Origin: an uncultured Bacteroidales bacterium
Lineage (GTDB): Bacteria; Bacteroidota; Bacteroidia; Bacteroidales; Porphyromonadaceae
Direction: 5' to 3'
Assembly: GCA_947290775.1 (NCBI GenBank)
Contig: CAMYPM010000001.1
Coordinates: 1-64,000, forward strand
Length of the DNA stretch: 64,000 nucleotides
In this document: positions 52,325 through 60,542 of the stretch, piece after piece
Numbering within the stretch: position 1 is the stretch's first letter
Layout of the letters: each line of letters starts with the position of its first letter
Program-made: the position numbers and the translations under genes
Notes under the pieces: model-generated
Told to the model about the DNA's origin: nothing
Databases searched by the model: none
Seen by the model: the letters and a program-made list of their open reading frames with translations, nothing else

Positions 52325-53226
52325 TTTATTTCCTCTATATAACAACTATTGATATCTTCTGGAAGAGATCCCTCTACAAGAGACACAACGGCACCTTCGT
52401 TATACACATTCTCTCCAAAAAGAGCATCTATAACAATTGAGGCGCACTTTTTGCCGGGCAGATCCATCATAGTACCCGTTTGTGGATTCTTTACTCTTTT
52501 GCCACGGATAAATACATCAAACTTATCCCCCACTTTCAAACCTTGGCTTGCTCCTCCGGCAATAAAGATGCCGTCCGCATCCGAGCTAATGATATAGGTT
52601 CGCCACGGACGATCGCTACACTTGTTGATTACGTTTTCTACCAATTGATCCATTGCGGATGAAATGGCCTTATCACTCAGCGTTGCATCATAGCCTGACT
52701 TTCCTCCAAATCCAAGGGTCGTTTTGCTGGTAAGCTCGGCATATCCTTTGCCCTCTTCGCTGTAAATAACCATACTGCTTTTGGCATCCACCAACCGTAG
52801 GCTCACAGCAGCCTCTACCGTTTGCGTTTTGGAAGCAGAAAAGAGGTCACTTTTGCCGGTCGTTTTGCGCCCGAACTCTGTAATGGACCCTAATATTACG
52901 TAATCGGCAGCTATACGCTCCGACTGTTGCCCTTCCTCAACTTCGGAAGCCAGCTTATCGGCATCCGAACGTTCAAGGAGGATAAACTTGCCGGATGCTG
53001 CCAATTTGGCGGAAAGTATGTCCAACGCCTGCTTTGCCATCGGGTCATTTTCCCTATCGTAAAAGATTCCTTTTCCGTATTGCGTTTCGTTAGAGAAACG
53101 ACCAATTGCCACCTTCCACTTAAGCGCACGTCCCGATGGTGCATTCTGCGCCTCGGCCGTGAAAGATGTACAGAAGCAGCATACCGCTACTAAAAGAGGC
53201 AATGCCTCCCAAAAACCTTTTCTCAT
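52321..53226 (-). CDS. CsgG/HfaB-type outer-membrane secretion channel
   Basis: About 301 aa. The ATG at 53226 lies 11 bp after the barrel gene's stop and yields a signal peptide MRKGFWEALPLLVAVCCFCTSFTAEAQ; no lipobox Cys at the cleavage point, unlike E. coli CsgG. The CsgG domain is clear: KWKVAIGRFSNETQYGKGIFYD, ASGKFILLERSDADKLASEVE, ADYVILGSITEFGRKTTG. The C-terminal domain (LKVGDKFDVFIRGKRVKNPQTGTMMDLPG) is a beta domain seen in longer family members. CsgG proteins form oligomeric export channels for curli or attach holdfasts; no curlin gene is near. Confidence 0.88.
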   Translation of the reverse strand: MRKGFWEALPLLVAVCCFCTSFTAEAQNAPSGRALKWKVAIGRFSNETQYGKGIFYDRENDPMAKQALDILSAKLAASGKFILLERSDADKLASEVEEGQQSERIAADYVILGSITEFGRKTTGKSDLFSASKTQTVEAAVSLRLVDAKSSMVIYSEEGKGYAELTSKTTLGFGGKSGYDATLSDKAISSAMDQLVENVINKCSDRPWRTYIISSDADGIFIAGGASQGLKVGDKFDVFIRGKRVKNPQTGTMMDLPGKKCASIVIDALFGENVYNEGAVVSLVEGSLPEDINSCYIEEIK

Positions 53227-53236
53227 ATTCGTTTTA

Positions 53237-53977
53237 CTACCATGTGTAGGCAAAGCCTACCGATACATTCATTCCGTTATACTCGTCGAAGTGCTGATAA
53301 TCCAATCCGAGCAATAGGTTCCAGCGGTGCGTAGTGAAAAAGCGCGCGTGCATACCTGCACTCAAAAAGAACCCATTTCCGCCTTCTTCTACTGAAACAT
53401 TGCCACTTTTCAGTACTGCCACCGCTCTTCCATATCCGAGCAATGCCCTGGGAGTTAGGGCGATTGTGGAGAAACACCATGTAAATGAGGGACCAACTGC
53501 CAAATGGGCGATATTGGTTGTAGCGGTAACTTTAAACTCGTTGTAGTAGGCACTGTGCACAAAGGAAGTGCCGCCAAACGAAAGGGCAATGCCAAAGCCG
53601 CTTTTGCCTATTCCAAAGTTAAGATCGGCAAGATTCAAGCCCATGCCGATACTGTTTTCGAAGTCGGTTGCCATACCGAGGTTTAAACTGTAATAGCTAA
53701 CGCGGGACGCATTAGCTAAAGGGGTACGGAGCTGCACGTTGCCGCGAACGATCTTCTTTACATCGCTTATCGAGTAAACAAAGCGACTTCCGTCACTGGT
53801 CTCAAAGGTGAGTGTCTTGCCCGGTTCCTCTTCTACGATTCTACCCTTCAAAACGGCTCCGTTTTGAAGATAAATTTCGTCCACCGTCCTATTCTGTGCC
53901 CATGCGGCAGAGCCGGCAAATAAAACAAACATCACGCTCGTAAAGAGCAAAATGCGTAGATACTTAGTTGCTTTCAT
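53237..53977 (-). CDS. Outer-membrane barrel protein leading the CsgG operon
   Basis: 246 aa. Signal peptide (MFVLFAGSAAWAQ). Residues about 30-75 are a small domain, IYLQNGAVLKGRIVEEEPGKTLTFETSDGSRFVYSISDVKKIV, a pattern common at the N-terminus of Bacteroidota barrels. The rest is a beta-barrel of about eight to ten strands (VSYYSLNLGMATDFENSIGMGLNLADL; LLGLDYQHFDEYNGMNVSVGFAYTW). First gene of the operon barrel-CsgG-lipoprotein-DUF4810-DUF799, with a leader of about 200 nt if the -7 box at 54189 is used. Confidence 0.8.
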   Translation of the reverse strand: MKATKYLRILLFTSVMFVLFAGSAAWAQNRTVDEIYLQNGAVLKGRIVEEEPGKTLTFETSDGSRFVYSISDVKKIVRGNVQLRTPLANASRVSYYSLNLGMATDFENSIGMGLNLADLNFGIGKSGFGIALSFGGTSFVHSAYYNEFKVTATTNIAHLAVGPSFTWCFSTIALTPRALLGYGRAVAVLKSGNVSVEEGGNGFFLSAGMHARFFTTHRWNLLLGLDYQHFDEYNGMNVSVGFAYTW

Positions 53978-54188
53978 GATTTCTGTGTTTGTGTTATTTA
54001 GTTGTACTGTGTATCAAATTTGAATAGAGAAAAGGGCAATAGGAGTAAGCGGAGCCGAGCAAGTGGCGGTAATTATGGTGCGTGCACCAAATATCTCCAC
54101 ACACTTCTGTCTTGTTACTTACCAACAGAGCAATGCCAACCGCTCTCATTTTCCTAAAGTCCATTCCTTGAATGGAATTTTCCATTTG

Positions 54189-54196
54189 CAAAGATA
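54189..54196 (-). promoter_or_regulatory. -7 box (TATCTTTG) of the CsgG operon
   Basis: Exact match, with a leader of about 200 nt to the ATG at 53977. The leader contains the palindrome GGTGCGTGCACC (around 54080). A 63-codon frame starts at 54185, three bases after the box; I do not regard it as proven. Confidence 0.45.
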
Positions 54197-54258
54197 TATA
54201 CTTTTTCTTCAAATCGCATCTATACCCTATTGGGGTAAGGTACTCTATAGGGCATTAA

Positions 54259-54346
54259 AAAAGATCTGTATCTATGGAATAAAAAGTATAGATGTTTCGT
54301 TTGAAAGGTTCTGATGTTTCATACAAAAGATCTGGATCTTTTTTTA
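54259..54346 (+). repeat. 22-bp tandem repeat array E (4 units)
   Basis: Units at 54259, 54281, 54303 and 54325, 88 bp. Unit 2 equals the first unit of array D; unit 4 holds AAAGAT-CTGG-ATCTTT. It lies about 60 bp upstream of the -7 box of the CsgG operon and after the terminator of the alpha-2-macroglobulin gene. Confidence 0.92.
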
Positions 54347-54416
54347 CGCTGCTCTGATGAGGTTTTTCTTCCTTATGCCCATACCGGTAAGAAAGAAACT
54401 AACTCGCTCACAAAGA

Positions 54417-54444
54417 GGGGCTACCTCCGTAAGAAAGTAGCCCC
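54417..54444 (-). terminator. Terminator of the alpha-2-macroglobulin gene
   Basis: GGGGCTAC (54417-54424) pairs with GTAGCCCC (54437-54444); on the minus strand followed by TCTTTG. Confidence 0.6.
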
Positions 54445-54468
54445 AACTCTATCCTCAAGTCCTTGACT

Positions 54469-57400
54469 CTATTTTTCTACCACGAGCTGCGCCTTGCCGG
54501 CCGAGTGCGCACTATAATCAGGTGCGTAGAGGGATTGCAGCTCAGCGACTCCGGCGAAAAAGTGTCCGTGGCGATCCACCACAGCTTCATAGCTTAATCG
54601 ATGCAGCCCTTTTGGGAGACGCTCTATGTAAAAGCGCTCTTCACTATCTCTTATCTCGCGATAGAAAGAAAGACTGCGCCAATTATACTGATAGCCACTT
54701 ACGCCAATACCCGGTTCTAATGCAGCACTTCGCATATCCCGAATGACTACAAAGTCTAATGTCTCTTTGGCATCAATGATTAGTTCCACCGTAATGACGT
54801 CACCTATGCGCAACTGATTCGCATGTAGCGTATCTAAGGGCTCTAAGCGTTTGGTTCCATTCTCTGCGGTAATATGACGGAATAGTTTCCGAGATACCGA
54901 CAAAGCTTCGTTGGACGATGCTTCAATGCCTTGTGCCGGATGGGTAAAGGAAGCCACTACCGCCCCCCAAGCAATTCCCTTCTCTTCCTTCAGAGCGGTA
55001 AGACTTTGCGGAGCCTGCTCCTTATCAGCGAGGGTAATTTGCTCCTTAATGATAGGCGCAGCCACACCGGAGGCTGTCGGATCTACATGGGTGGTAAATT
55101 GCTTTCCTGAGGAGAGCGTTACGCGTACCGGTCCGTTGTACGTCATAATAGGAGCTGTATTTTGGAAAAGGGTTGCCAGTACCATAGACGTAGATATATC
55201 GTCTTGTTGGCGTGTTGTGCGCATCTTGTTGAGCAACCATACTTTCATCTCCTCTATTTTAGCAGCTTCTTCCGGATAGAGCGAGAGGGCCTCTATGGCT
55301 GCACATTGGGTGCGAATCTGTGTCCACTCTCCATAGCGCGATCCTTCTCTAATCATTAAGCCGCGCTCTCCGTCCGCATGTAGATACTCGACAAGTCGTC
55401 TCTTCGCTTTGTCGGCTGTAAGGCTATCGCCCTTTTTATACAGCGCCACGATGAGATGCGAAAGACTTTTCATCCGGAGTCGAGGTAACTCCTCTTTCGC
55501 CTCCTTAAAGAATGCTTGAATCATCCTGTCACCGGAGCGAAGATCATTGGGACGAATGAGCGCTGTGAGATAGAGCCAGTCAATCTTTTCGGCGACAGAA
55601 AGGTATCGCAGCTTACGCAGCTCCTTGTCATACTCTTCCCGCATCTTACTTAGTGAGAAGTCATAGGCTCTACTAACCACGTCTTGTAGATTGCTGTTTG
55701 TGTCTACCGCCTCCATGTGGGCAATGAGGTAGAGGATATACTGCGTAATGTAGCTGCTGCTCTCCATTCCGGGCATCCAGCTAAAGCCTCCATCACTATT
55801 GCGTAGCCGGAGAAGTGCTTCCAGCGCGCTCTGTTCAGCACGTTGCATCAAAGCGGAATCGAGTAGCACAGTAAGACGATCTAAGGAAGCTTGCTCTTTT
55901 AGTGCATCTCGGAGGAAGGGGGTTTGGTGGGTGTCTGCTATTCGTTTCTCCGGATCAGTCAATAGTTTGCTTTCCGGACGTTTGCCGGTAGCGGTACGTA
56001 TTTCTAACAAACGCTTAAAGGCAGGCTCTTTGCGGAGCAGGCTCTTTGCCACACTGTTTGTATAGAGGGAGAGTGCATTGCTTACTGCATCCTCCTCATT
56101 CGTGGTAAGCAGAAGGGGCAATTCGTCTAAAGCACCCCATAAGGGATTACCCATTACGTCAATGTACAAAGTGCGTTGTTGCGCTTCGTTGCTCCCCTTT
56201 GAGAAGAGAGCCGACAGATCTATTGTACGCGCCTTACCGGCTCTCAAAAGGAAAGGAATGCTCTCAATAAATGGTTTGCGAATAGCAAGCTGAGGAATGA
56301 GACGTTCTTCGCCATCACTCCGTGTGCCGGCATCCGCTACGATACGGCATTTCACGAAAGAGCGATTGGCTAAATACGATAGATCAAAAGAGTATGTGGC
56401 ATTAGAGGTAGGAGCTAAAGAGAAAGCCTGCTCGCTGCGGTGAAGTACCTCATCGGTAAAAGCATCCAACTGCTCCAAATAAACTATGCCCGACAGTTCG
56501 GTATTGCCCTTATTGCTGAGAGTGGCAGCCATTGAACTCTTGTCTCCTTCTCGTAGGTAGCGCGGGAAGTTGGTGGTCAGAGATAGCTCTTTGTCCACGG
56601 TAAAGTGCTCCACTAGCTCGTAGCTCTGTAGCTCCTTATTAAAAGCAAATAGGGCAAGCTTGTAGCGAGTGAGCGAATGGGGTAGCTTGAAGTGTAGAGT
56701 AGTTTCACCCTTTTCATTTAGCCTCTCAGCAGGAAGCCAAAAAGCGGTCTCTGCAAAGTCACTCCGTAACTCTGGAGCTGCATGCTTGGTTGCACTATTA
56801 TCGTTTCCACGTGTTGCTTGTACGACTACTTCGTCTAAAGCAACTGCCCCATCAAGGGCTTGCTTCGCATTCGCTTCTTTTGCTTCGTAGCTCGTTGGGG
56901 CCGCATTCATCATCCTCATAGTGACCGGAGCTCTACACCCATACAAGGCGCCACCCAAAGCCTCCGTTATGAAATATGGAGAAGATATAAATATAATATC
57001 ATATGCCCATGGTGTGTCATAACGGGGAGAATTGCAGTTAAAGTAATAGCTCATATGCCCCCCTGTGAGTAAATAGGGAGAATAGAAACCCCTGAAGGGT
57101 GTGGGCGGAGTACGGCTTTGCAAAGAAGGCATCCGGTAGGGTTCAAAAGCTTCTAAGGAGGCGTCAAATGCCCAAATGGCAAGTTCTGCCGGATAATGGC
57201 GACCCAGTGAATCGGTCAGTGAGATCCCTAAGGTAACCTCTTCTCCGGGTTTGTACTGCTTACTCAGTCTGTTGATGCGCAATGAAGGAGTGGGTTGCTG
57301 CTTTTGTCGGCAAATTTCCTCTTGATCAGTATACACTCTGCCGTGAGAGACGGAGAAAAACTGCACCGTAGCCTTATCAATCCCCTTGGGAATAGGTATT

Positions 57401-60345
57401 TCAATGATACGTTGCTCCTTGTGAAGTACGATGGTCTCTTTGCGCAGGTCTTGCTCCGGAGTAAAGAGATACATATAGATGGTACGTTCCTTTTCAGACG
57501 AAGAAAGAAGGAAGGAGGCCGGTTGTGTAGCTGAATACTCCTTTTTGATGGGGTAAACAAAGAGCTTCTCTTTATGCACGGCAGGGGCATTCTTTAGATT
57601 AAATAGAAGAAAGTCCTCTTTTGCCTCACTCTTTACTCCCTTGTACTCGGTAGTCATATAGAGCCGATAGTATCCCGCCGGTAGTGTTTTGAGTGCAGCG
57701 GTGGGAAGAGGCTTACCACTCTCAAAGGTGCCGGAGAGCAACGCTCGCGTGGTATCGCTTGGAGATACCACATAGTATCGGCCACTTAAGGCGAGTTCCT
57801 TTGCGGCATAGTCTTTCGTTGTAATGCGCCAGGCTTGTAGTAATTGCTCAATGGGTTGCTCTTTTAGGAGGGAGCTTGCCAAAGAAACGCACTCTTTGCC
57901 GGTATTGAAGAAAAATGATGCTGTGTGCGTCTCTCCCGCTTTACCGGTAATGGATACCTCCAGTTTATAGCTTATAAAAGCGTCGTGAAGAGGCGTTGAA
58001 GCCGTATTGGCATAGCGACTTGAATCGCTTTCGGATAGGCGAAGCTCCGTTAACGGAAGAGTGAATACTCCCTTGCTATCTGTGGTGCCGCTACCCTCTG
58101 CGATTAGATAGTTTTCGTTGCTTTCGTAGCGATAGTATGGATAGCGGTAGGGCGATGCCTCCAGACGATAATGCACAGCGGCTTCCTCAACCGGAGCAGA
58201 GGCATAGTATAGTGCCGTAGCTGATAGCGTAATGGGCTGTCCATAGTAGGGGGTTTGCTGCAAGGTATCTATCTTTACCTCAAACGTAGGACGCTTGTAT
58301 TCTTCCACACGGAAGGTTACGTCATCGTAATCCTCCGTATCCGTAGAGAGTGTGAGCCGGTAGGTAGTAGCGGTAGATTCACTCGGAAGCGTAAAACAAC
58401 CGGTAAAGGATCCATAATCATTGGTTTCAAAGTGGCCGATAATATGCTCCTCACCACTTTTTTGATCATAAGCTGTGACAGAGACTTTCTCTCCCGGAAT
58501 AGGGGATTTTTGACCTTCTTGTGCATGATATAGCATCCCCTTGAAGTAAACCTTTTGGCCCGGTCGATAGAGTGCCCTGTCAGTAAAGAGTGTGGCAGCT
58601 ATGTCGTCCGATGAGCCTCTACTTCCGCTTGAGCTCCACTGCCTCGCTACCGGCGCAAAAGTATCCTCATCCGTATAGGCAAGACTCTGTATGGTCCATT
58701 GTTCGGCAAGCAGAGTGTAGTGCACCATGCCGTTGCTATCGGATTTATCTATGCGTGTGTGTACCTTGCCATTCTTTTTGATCCACTGAACGAAAGAGGC
58801 TCCCGGCAGAGGCTTCCCCTCTGTGGCGTCAACAAGAAGAGCCTCCCGCTTGCTGCCTGCCTTTCGATACAACCGCATTACATTGCTTACATGGAGCAAC
58901 GTATAGTCTTTTTTCTGAATCCACTCCTTTTGACGCTGATCGATAGGGGTAGGAATGGCTTCGATGATGTACACCCCTAATGGTAATGCTGCGTAGGTAA
59001 AGGTCGTATCGGTGTACTCGTAGTTTTCGTTACGTACGGGTTTTATTTCAATCGTTTGGTAAGGGGTGGCTATAGCAAGTAGGGCTTTGCGTTTTTGTTC
59101 TTCGGTGCTGTAGCGTTGTAAGGTTTTTGTGAGCACTGCTCGGGGGTCAGCAATATGGTATAACTTAAGGGTAACACGCTCTATCTCTCTATACGTTAAG
59201 TTGATTTTAAGAGGAGCCTCCGGATCGTTTTCCCCCTCATTTATACTCAAATTAAGCAAGGGTTTCCGAATCCAACAGAGCATTTCCTCTGCTCTCTTGG
59301 CGGCGTGCGAGCGAGGCTTCTCTCTGCTGATACGCTCTGCTATGGTAACGGCTTCTTGATTGCGATTGAGCTTTCTTAAAACATCAGCTTTGTCCGCATA
59401 GAGCTCATACAGATGCTCCGAGTGAGGTATCAGCGGTTCAAATTCTCTGATGAGTGAATCGTACAATGCGAGGCTCTTGACGCCATCTTCTCCGGGGAGC
59501 ATACGGTAGCGCAGCCTCTTGTAAACCAGCTTGGATATATGATCCGGAGCTTGTGTTTCGGCAGCAAGCAGCTCTTGTAAGTACCGCTTGGGCAGATCGT
59601 CTCGTTGGGGCTGCACGGCACCGGGAGTAAACCCTTCGACTATCTCGGAGTAGGTCAGCGACATATACTCAGGATGAACCAAATGAGAGATACTCGACAG
59701 CGTACTCCACTCAGAGTCAACCAGTAAAATAAGCATATCCATTACTGCATAGCGTAGATTGTGCTTAAACTCATTCGCTGCATTTCCGCTAAAAAAGATG
59801 TGCGGATAGCGAAGCGTAGACAGGCTGCCCAGAGAGGAACTTAATGCGGTGAACTGCTCCCACTCGCTACTGATCTCTTGTAGGTATTGCGCTGCGGACC
59901 AAAGCTTTATTTGCTCTATGGGTAGCTCTTCGGTACGTTGCCTATCTTGTTTCTCTGAATATTCCTCATATATAGATGCATAGTAGTAGATGAGAAAGGC
60001 TTTTAGTAACGCACGATCAGCCTCTGCTAACCAACGCTCTTCACTGTAGCCTTTGAGCTTGGCTATGGCGTACCCAGGCTCATTGCCTAAAGTCTCACTA
60101 AATAACAGAAGTGACGCTTGCGTATATTCTGCCGAAGCCTTGTCCTGCTTCGCCAAATGAGCAATTTTCTCTAGCTGCTCTAGCCCGGACTTGGGTAGGC
60201 CATTGGCTTTTGCTTTATCCCATTCCTTCCATAAAGCCGAATAACGTGACTGCGCACCAAGTGACATAACTGAAATCAACAGAACTAACCCGATGGATAG
60301 GAGGCGTTCAACTCCCGATTTTATCTTACATGAAAAGCATTTCAT
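54469..60345 (-). CDS. Giant alpha-2-macroglobulin family protein without thioester
   Basis: 1,958 residues, with signal peptide (LLSIGLVLLISVMSLGAQ). Residues about 30-340 are helical and TPR-like. Macroglobulin-type beta domains follow, with the MG2 signature LFTDRALYRPGQKVYFKG near 585. The A2M motif WLPAERLNEKGETTLHFKLPHSLTRYKL is near 1200. The alpha-alpha barrel thioester domain includes NSDGGFSWMPGMESSSYITQYIL near 1518, and a receptor-like C-terminal domain ends the protein. Bacterial A2Ms are periplasmic protease traps. The expected CxEQ thioester is absent: the matching region near 1410 reads LLTTNEEDAVSNALSLYTNS with no Cys, so trapping must be non-covalent. An LDEVVVQA segment near 1170 resembles a receptor plug motif. 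Confidence 0.88.
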   Translation of the reverse strand: MKCFSCKIKSGVERLLSIGLVLLISVMSLGAQSRYSALWKEWDKAKANGLPKSGLEQLEKIAHLAKQDKASAEYTQASLLLFSETLGNEPGYAIAKLKGYSEERWLAEADRALLKAFLIYYYASIYEEYSEKQDRQRTEELPIEQIKLWSAAQYLQEISSEWEQFTALSSSLGSLSTLRYPHIFFSGNAANEFKHNLRYAVMDMLILLVDSEWSTLSSISHLVHPEYMSLTYSEIVEGFTPGAVQPQRDDLPKRYLQELLAAETQAPDHISKLVYKRLRYRMLPGEDGVKSLALYDSLIREFEPLIPHSEHLYELYADKADVLRKLNRNQEAVTIAERISREKPRSHAAKRAEEMLCWIRKPLLNLSINEGENDPEAPLKINLTYREIERVTLKLYHIADPRAVLTKTLQRYSTEEQKRKALLAIATPYQTIEIKPVRNENYEYTDTTFTYAALPLGVYIIEAIPTPIDQRQKEWIQKKDYTLLHVSNVMRLYRKAGSKREALLVDATEGKPLPGASFVQWIKKNGKVHTRIDKSDSNGMVHYTLLAEQWTIQSLAYTDEDTFAPVARQWSSSGSRGSSDDIAATLFTDRALYRPGQKVYFKGMLYHAQEGQKSPIPGEKVSVTAYDQKSGEEHIIGHFETNDYGSFTGCFTLPSESTATTYRLTLSTDTEDYDDVTFRVEEYKRPTFEVKIDTLQQTPYYGQPITLSATALYYASAPVEEAAVHYRLEASPYRYPYYRYESNENYLIAEGSGTTDSKGVFTLPLTELRLSESDSSRYANTASTPLHDAFISYKLEVSITGKAGETHTASFFFNTGKECVSLASSLLKEQPIEQLLQAWRITTKDYAAKELALSGRYYVVSPSDTTRALLSGTFESGKPLPTAALKTLPAGYYRLYMTTEYKGVKSEAKEDFLLFNLKNAPAVHKEKLFVYPIKKEYSATQPASFLLSSSEKERTIYMYLFTPEQDLRKETIVLHKEQRIIEIPIPKGIDKATVQFFSVSHGRVYTDQEEICRQKQQPTPSLRINRLSKQYKPGEEVTLGISLTDSLGRHYPAELAIWAFDASLEAFEPYRMPSLQSRTPPTPFRGFYSPYLLTGGHMSYYFNCNSPRYDTPWAYDIIFISSPYFITEALGGALYGCRAPVTMRMMNAAPTSYEAKEANAKQALDGAVALDEVVVQATRGNDNSATKHAAPELRSDFAETAFWLPAERLNEKGETTLHFKLPHSLTRYKLALFAFNKELQSYELVEHFTVDKELSLTTNFPRYLREGDKSSMAATLSNKGNTELSGIVYLEQLDAFTDEVLHRSEQAFSLAPTSNATYSFDLSYLANRSFVKCRIVADAGTRSDGEERLIPQLAIRKPFIESIPFLLRAGKARTIDLSALFSKGSNEAQQRTLYIDVMGNPLWGALDELPLLLTTNEEDAVSNALSLYTNSVAKSLLRKEPAFKRLLEIRTATGKRPESKLLTDPEKRIADTHQTPFLRDALKEQASLDRLTVLLDSALMQRAEQSALEALLRLRNSDGGFSWMPGMESSSYITQYILYLIAHMEAVDTNSNLQDVVSRAYDFSLSKMREEYDKELRKLRYLSVAEKIDWLYLTALIRPNDLRSGDRMIQAFFKEAKEELPRLRMKSLSHLIVALYKKGDSLTADKAKRRLVEYLHADGERGLMIREGSRYGEWTQIRTQCAAIEALSLYPEEAAKIEEMKVWLLNKMRTTRQQDDISTSMVLATLFQNTAPIMTYNGPVRVTLSSGKQFTTHVDPTASGVAAPIIKEQITLADKEQAPQSLTALKEEKGIAWGAVVASFTHPAQGIEASSNEALSVSRKLFRHITAENGTKRLEPLDTLHANQLRIGDVITVELIIDAKETLDFVVIRDMRSAALEPGIGVSGYQYNWRSLSFYREIRDSEERFYIERLPKGLHRLSYEAVVDRHGHFFAGVAELQSLYAPDYSAHSAGKAQLVVEK

Positions 60346-60383
60346 AGCTATCTAATATTAAAAAGTTAATAGCCAATACAGAG

Positions 60384-60391
60384 CAAATGTA
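60384..60391 (-). promoter_or_regulatory. -7 box (TACATTTG) of the alpha-2-macroglobulin gene
   Basis: TAnnTTTG match; leader of about 35 nt to the ATG at 60345. Confidence 0.5.
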
Positions 60392-60486
60392 CAAAAATAT
60401 CTTATATAGCTTGGTGAAAGATGACTCTTGAAAAAGAGATTACGCTGTAGCTTAGATCTAAAGCTGTGCGCCTACTTCCGTAGAAC

Positions 60487-60521
60487 AAAATGGGGCGAAA
60501 GTGTAAATACTCTCGCCCCGT
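60487..60521 (-). terminator. Terminator of the acetyltransferase-like gene
   Basis: GGGGCGA pairs with TCGCCCC on a long loop; on the minus strand followed by ATTTTG. It ends the gene at 60543. Confidence 0.7.
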
Positions 60522-60542
60522 TGGATCGGTATACAGAATAAA

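Noticed and set aside
53994-54185. Small minus-strand frame (MENSIQGMDFRKM...) starting three bases after the TATCTTTG box
   Set aside because: The position next to a promoter is tempting, but composition is that of non-coding DNA, and the box is better explained as the promoter of the CsgG operon.
11116-54346. CRISPR array as an explanation for the tandem repeats
   Set aside because: Units follow each other with no unique spacers, there are only four per locus, and no cas genes are present.
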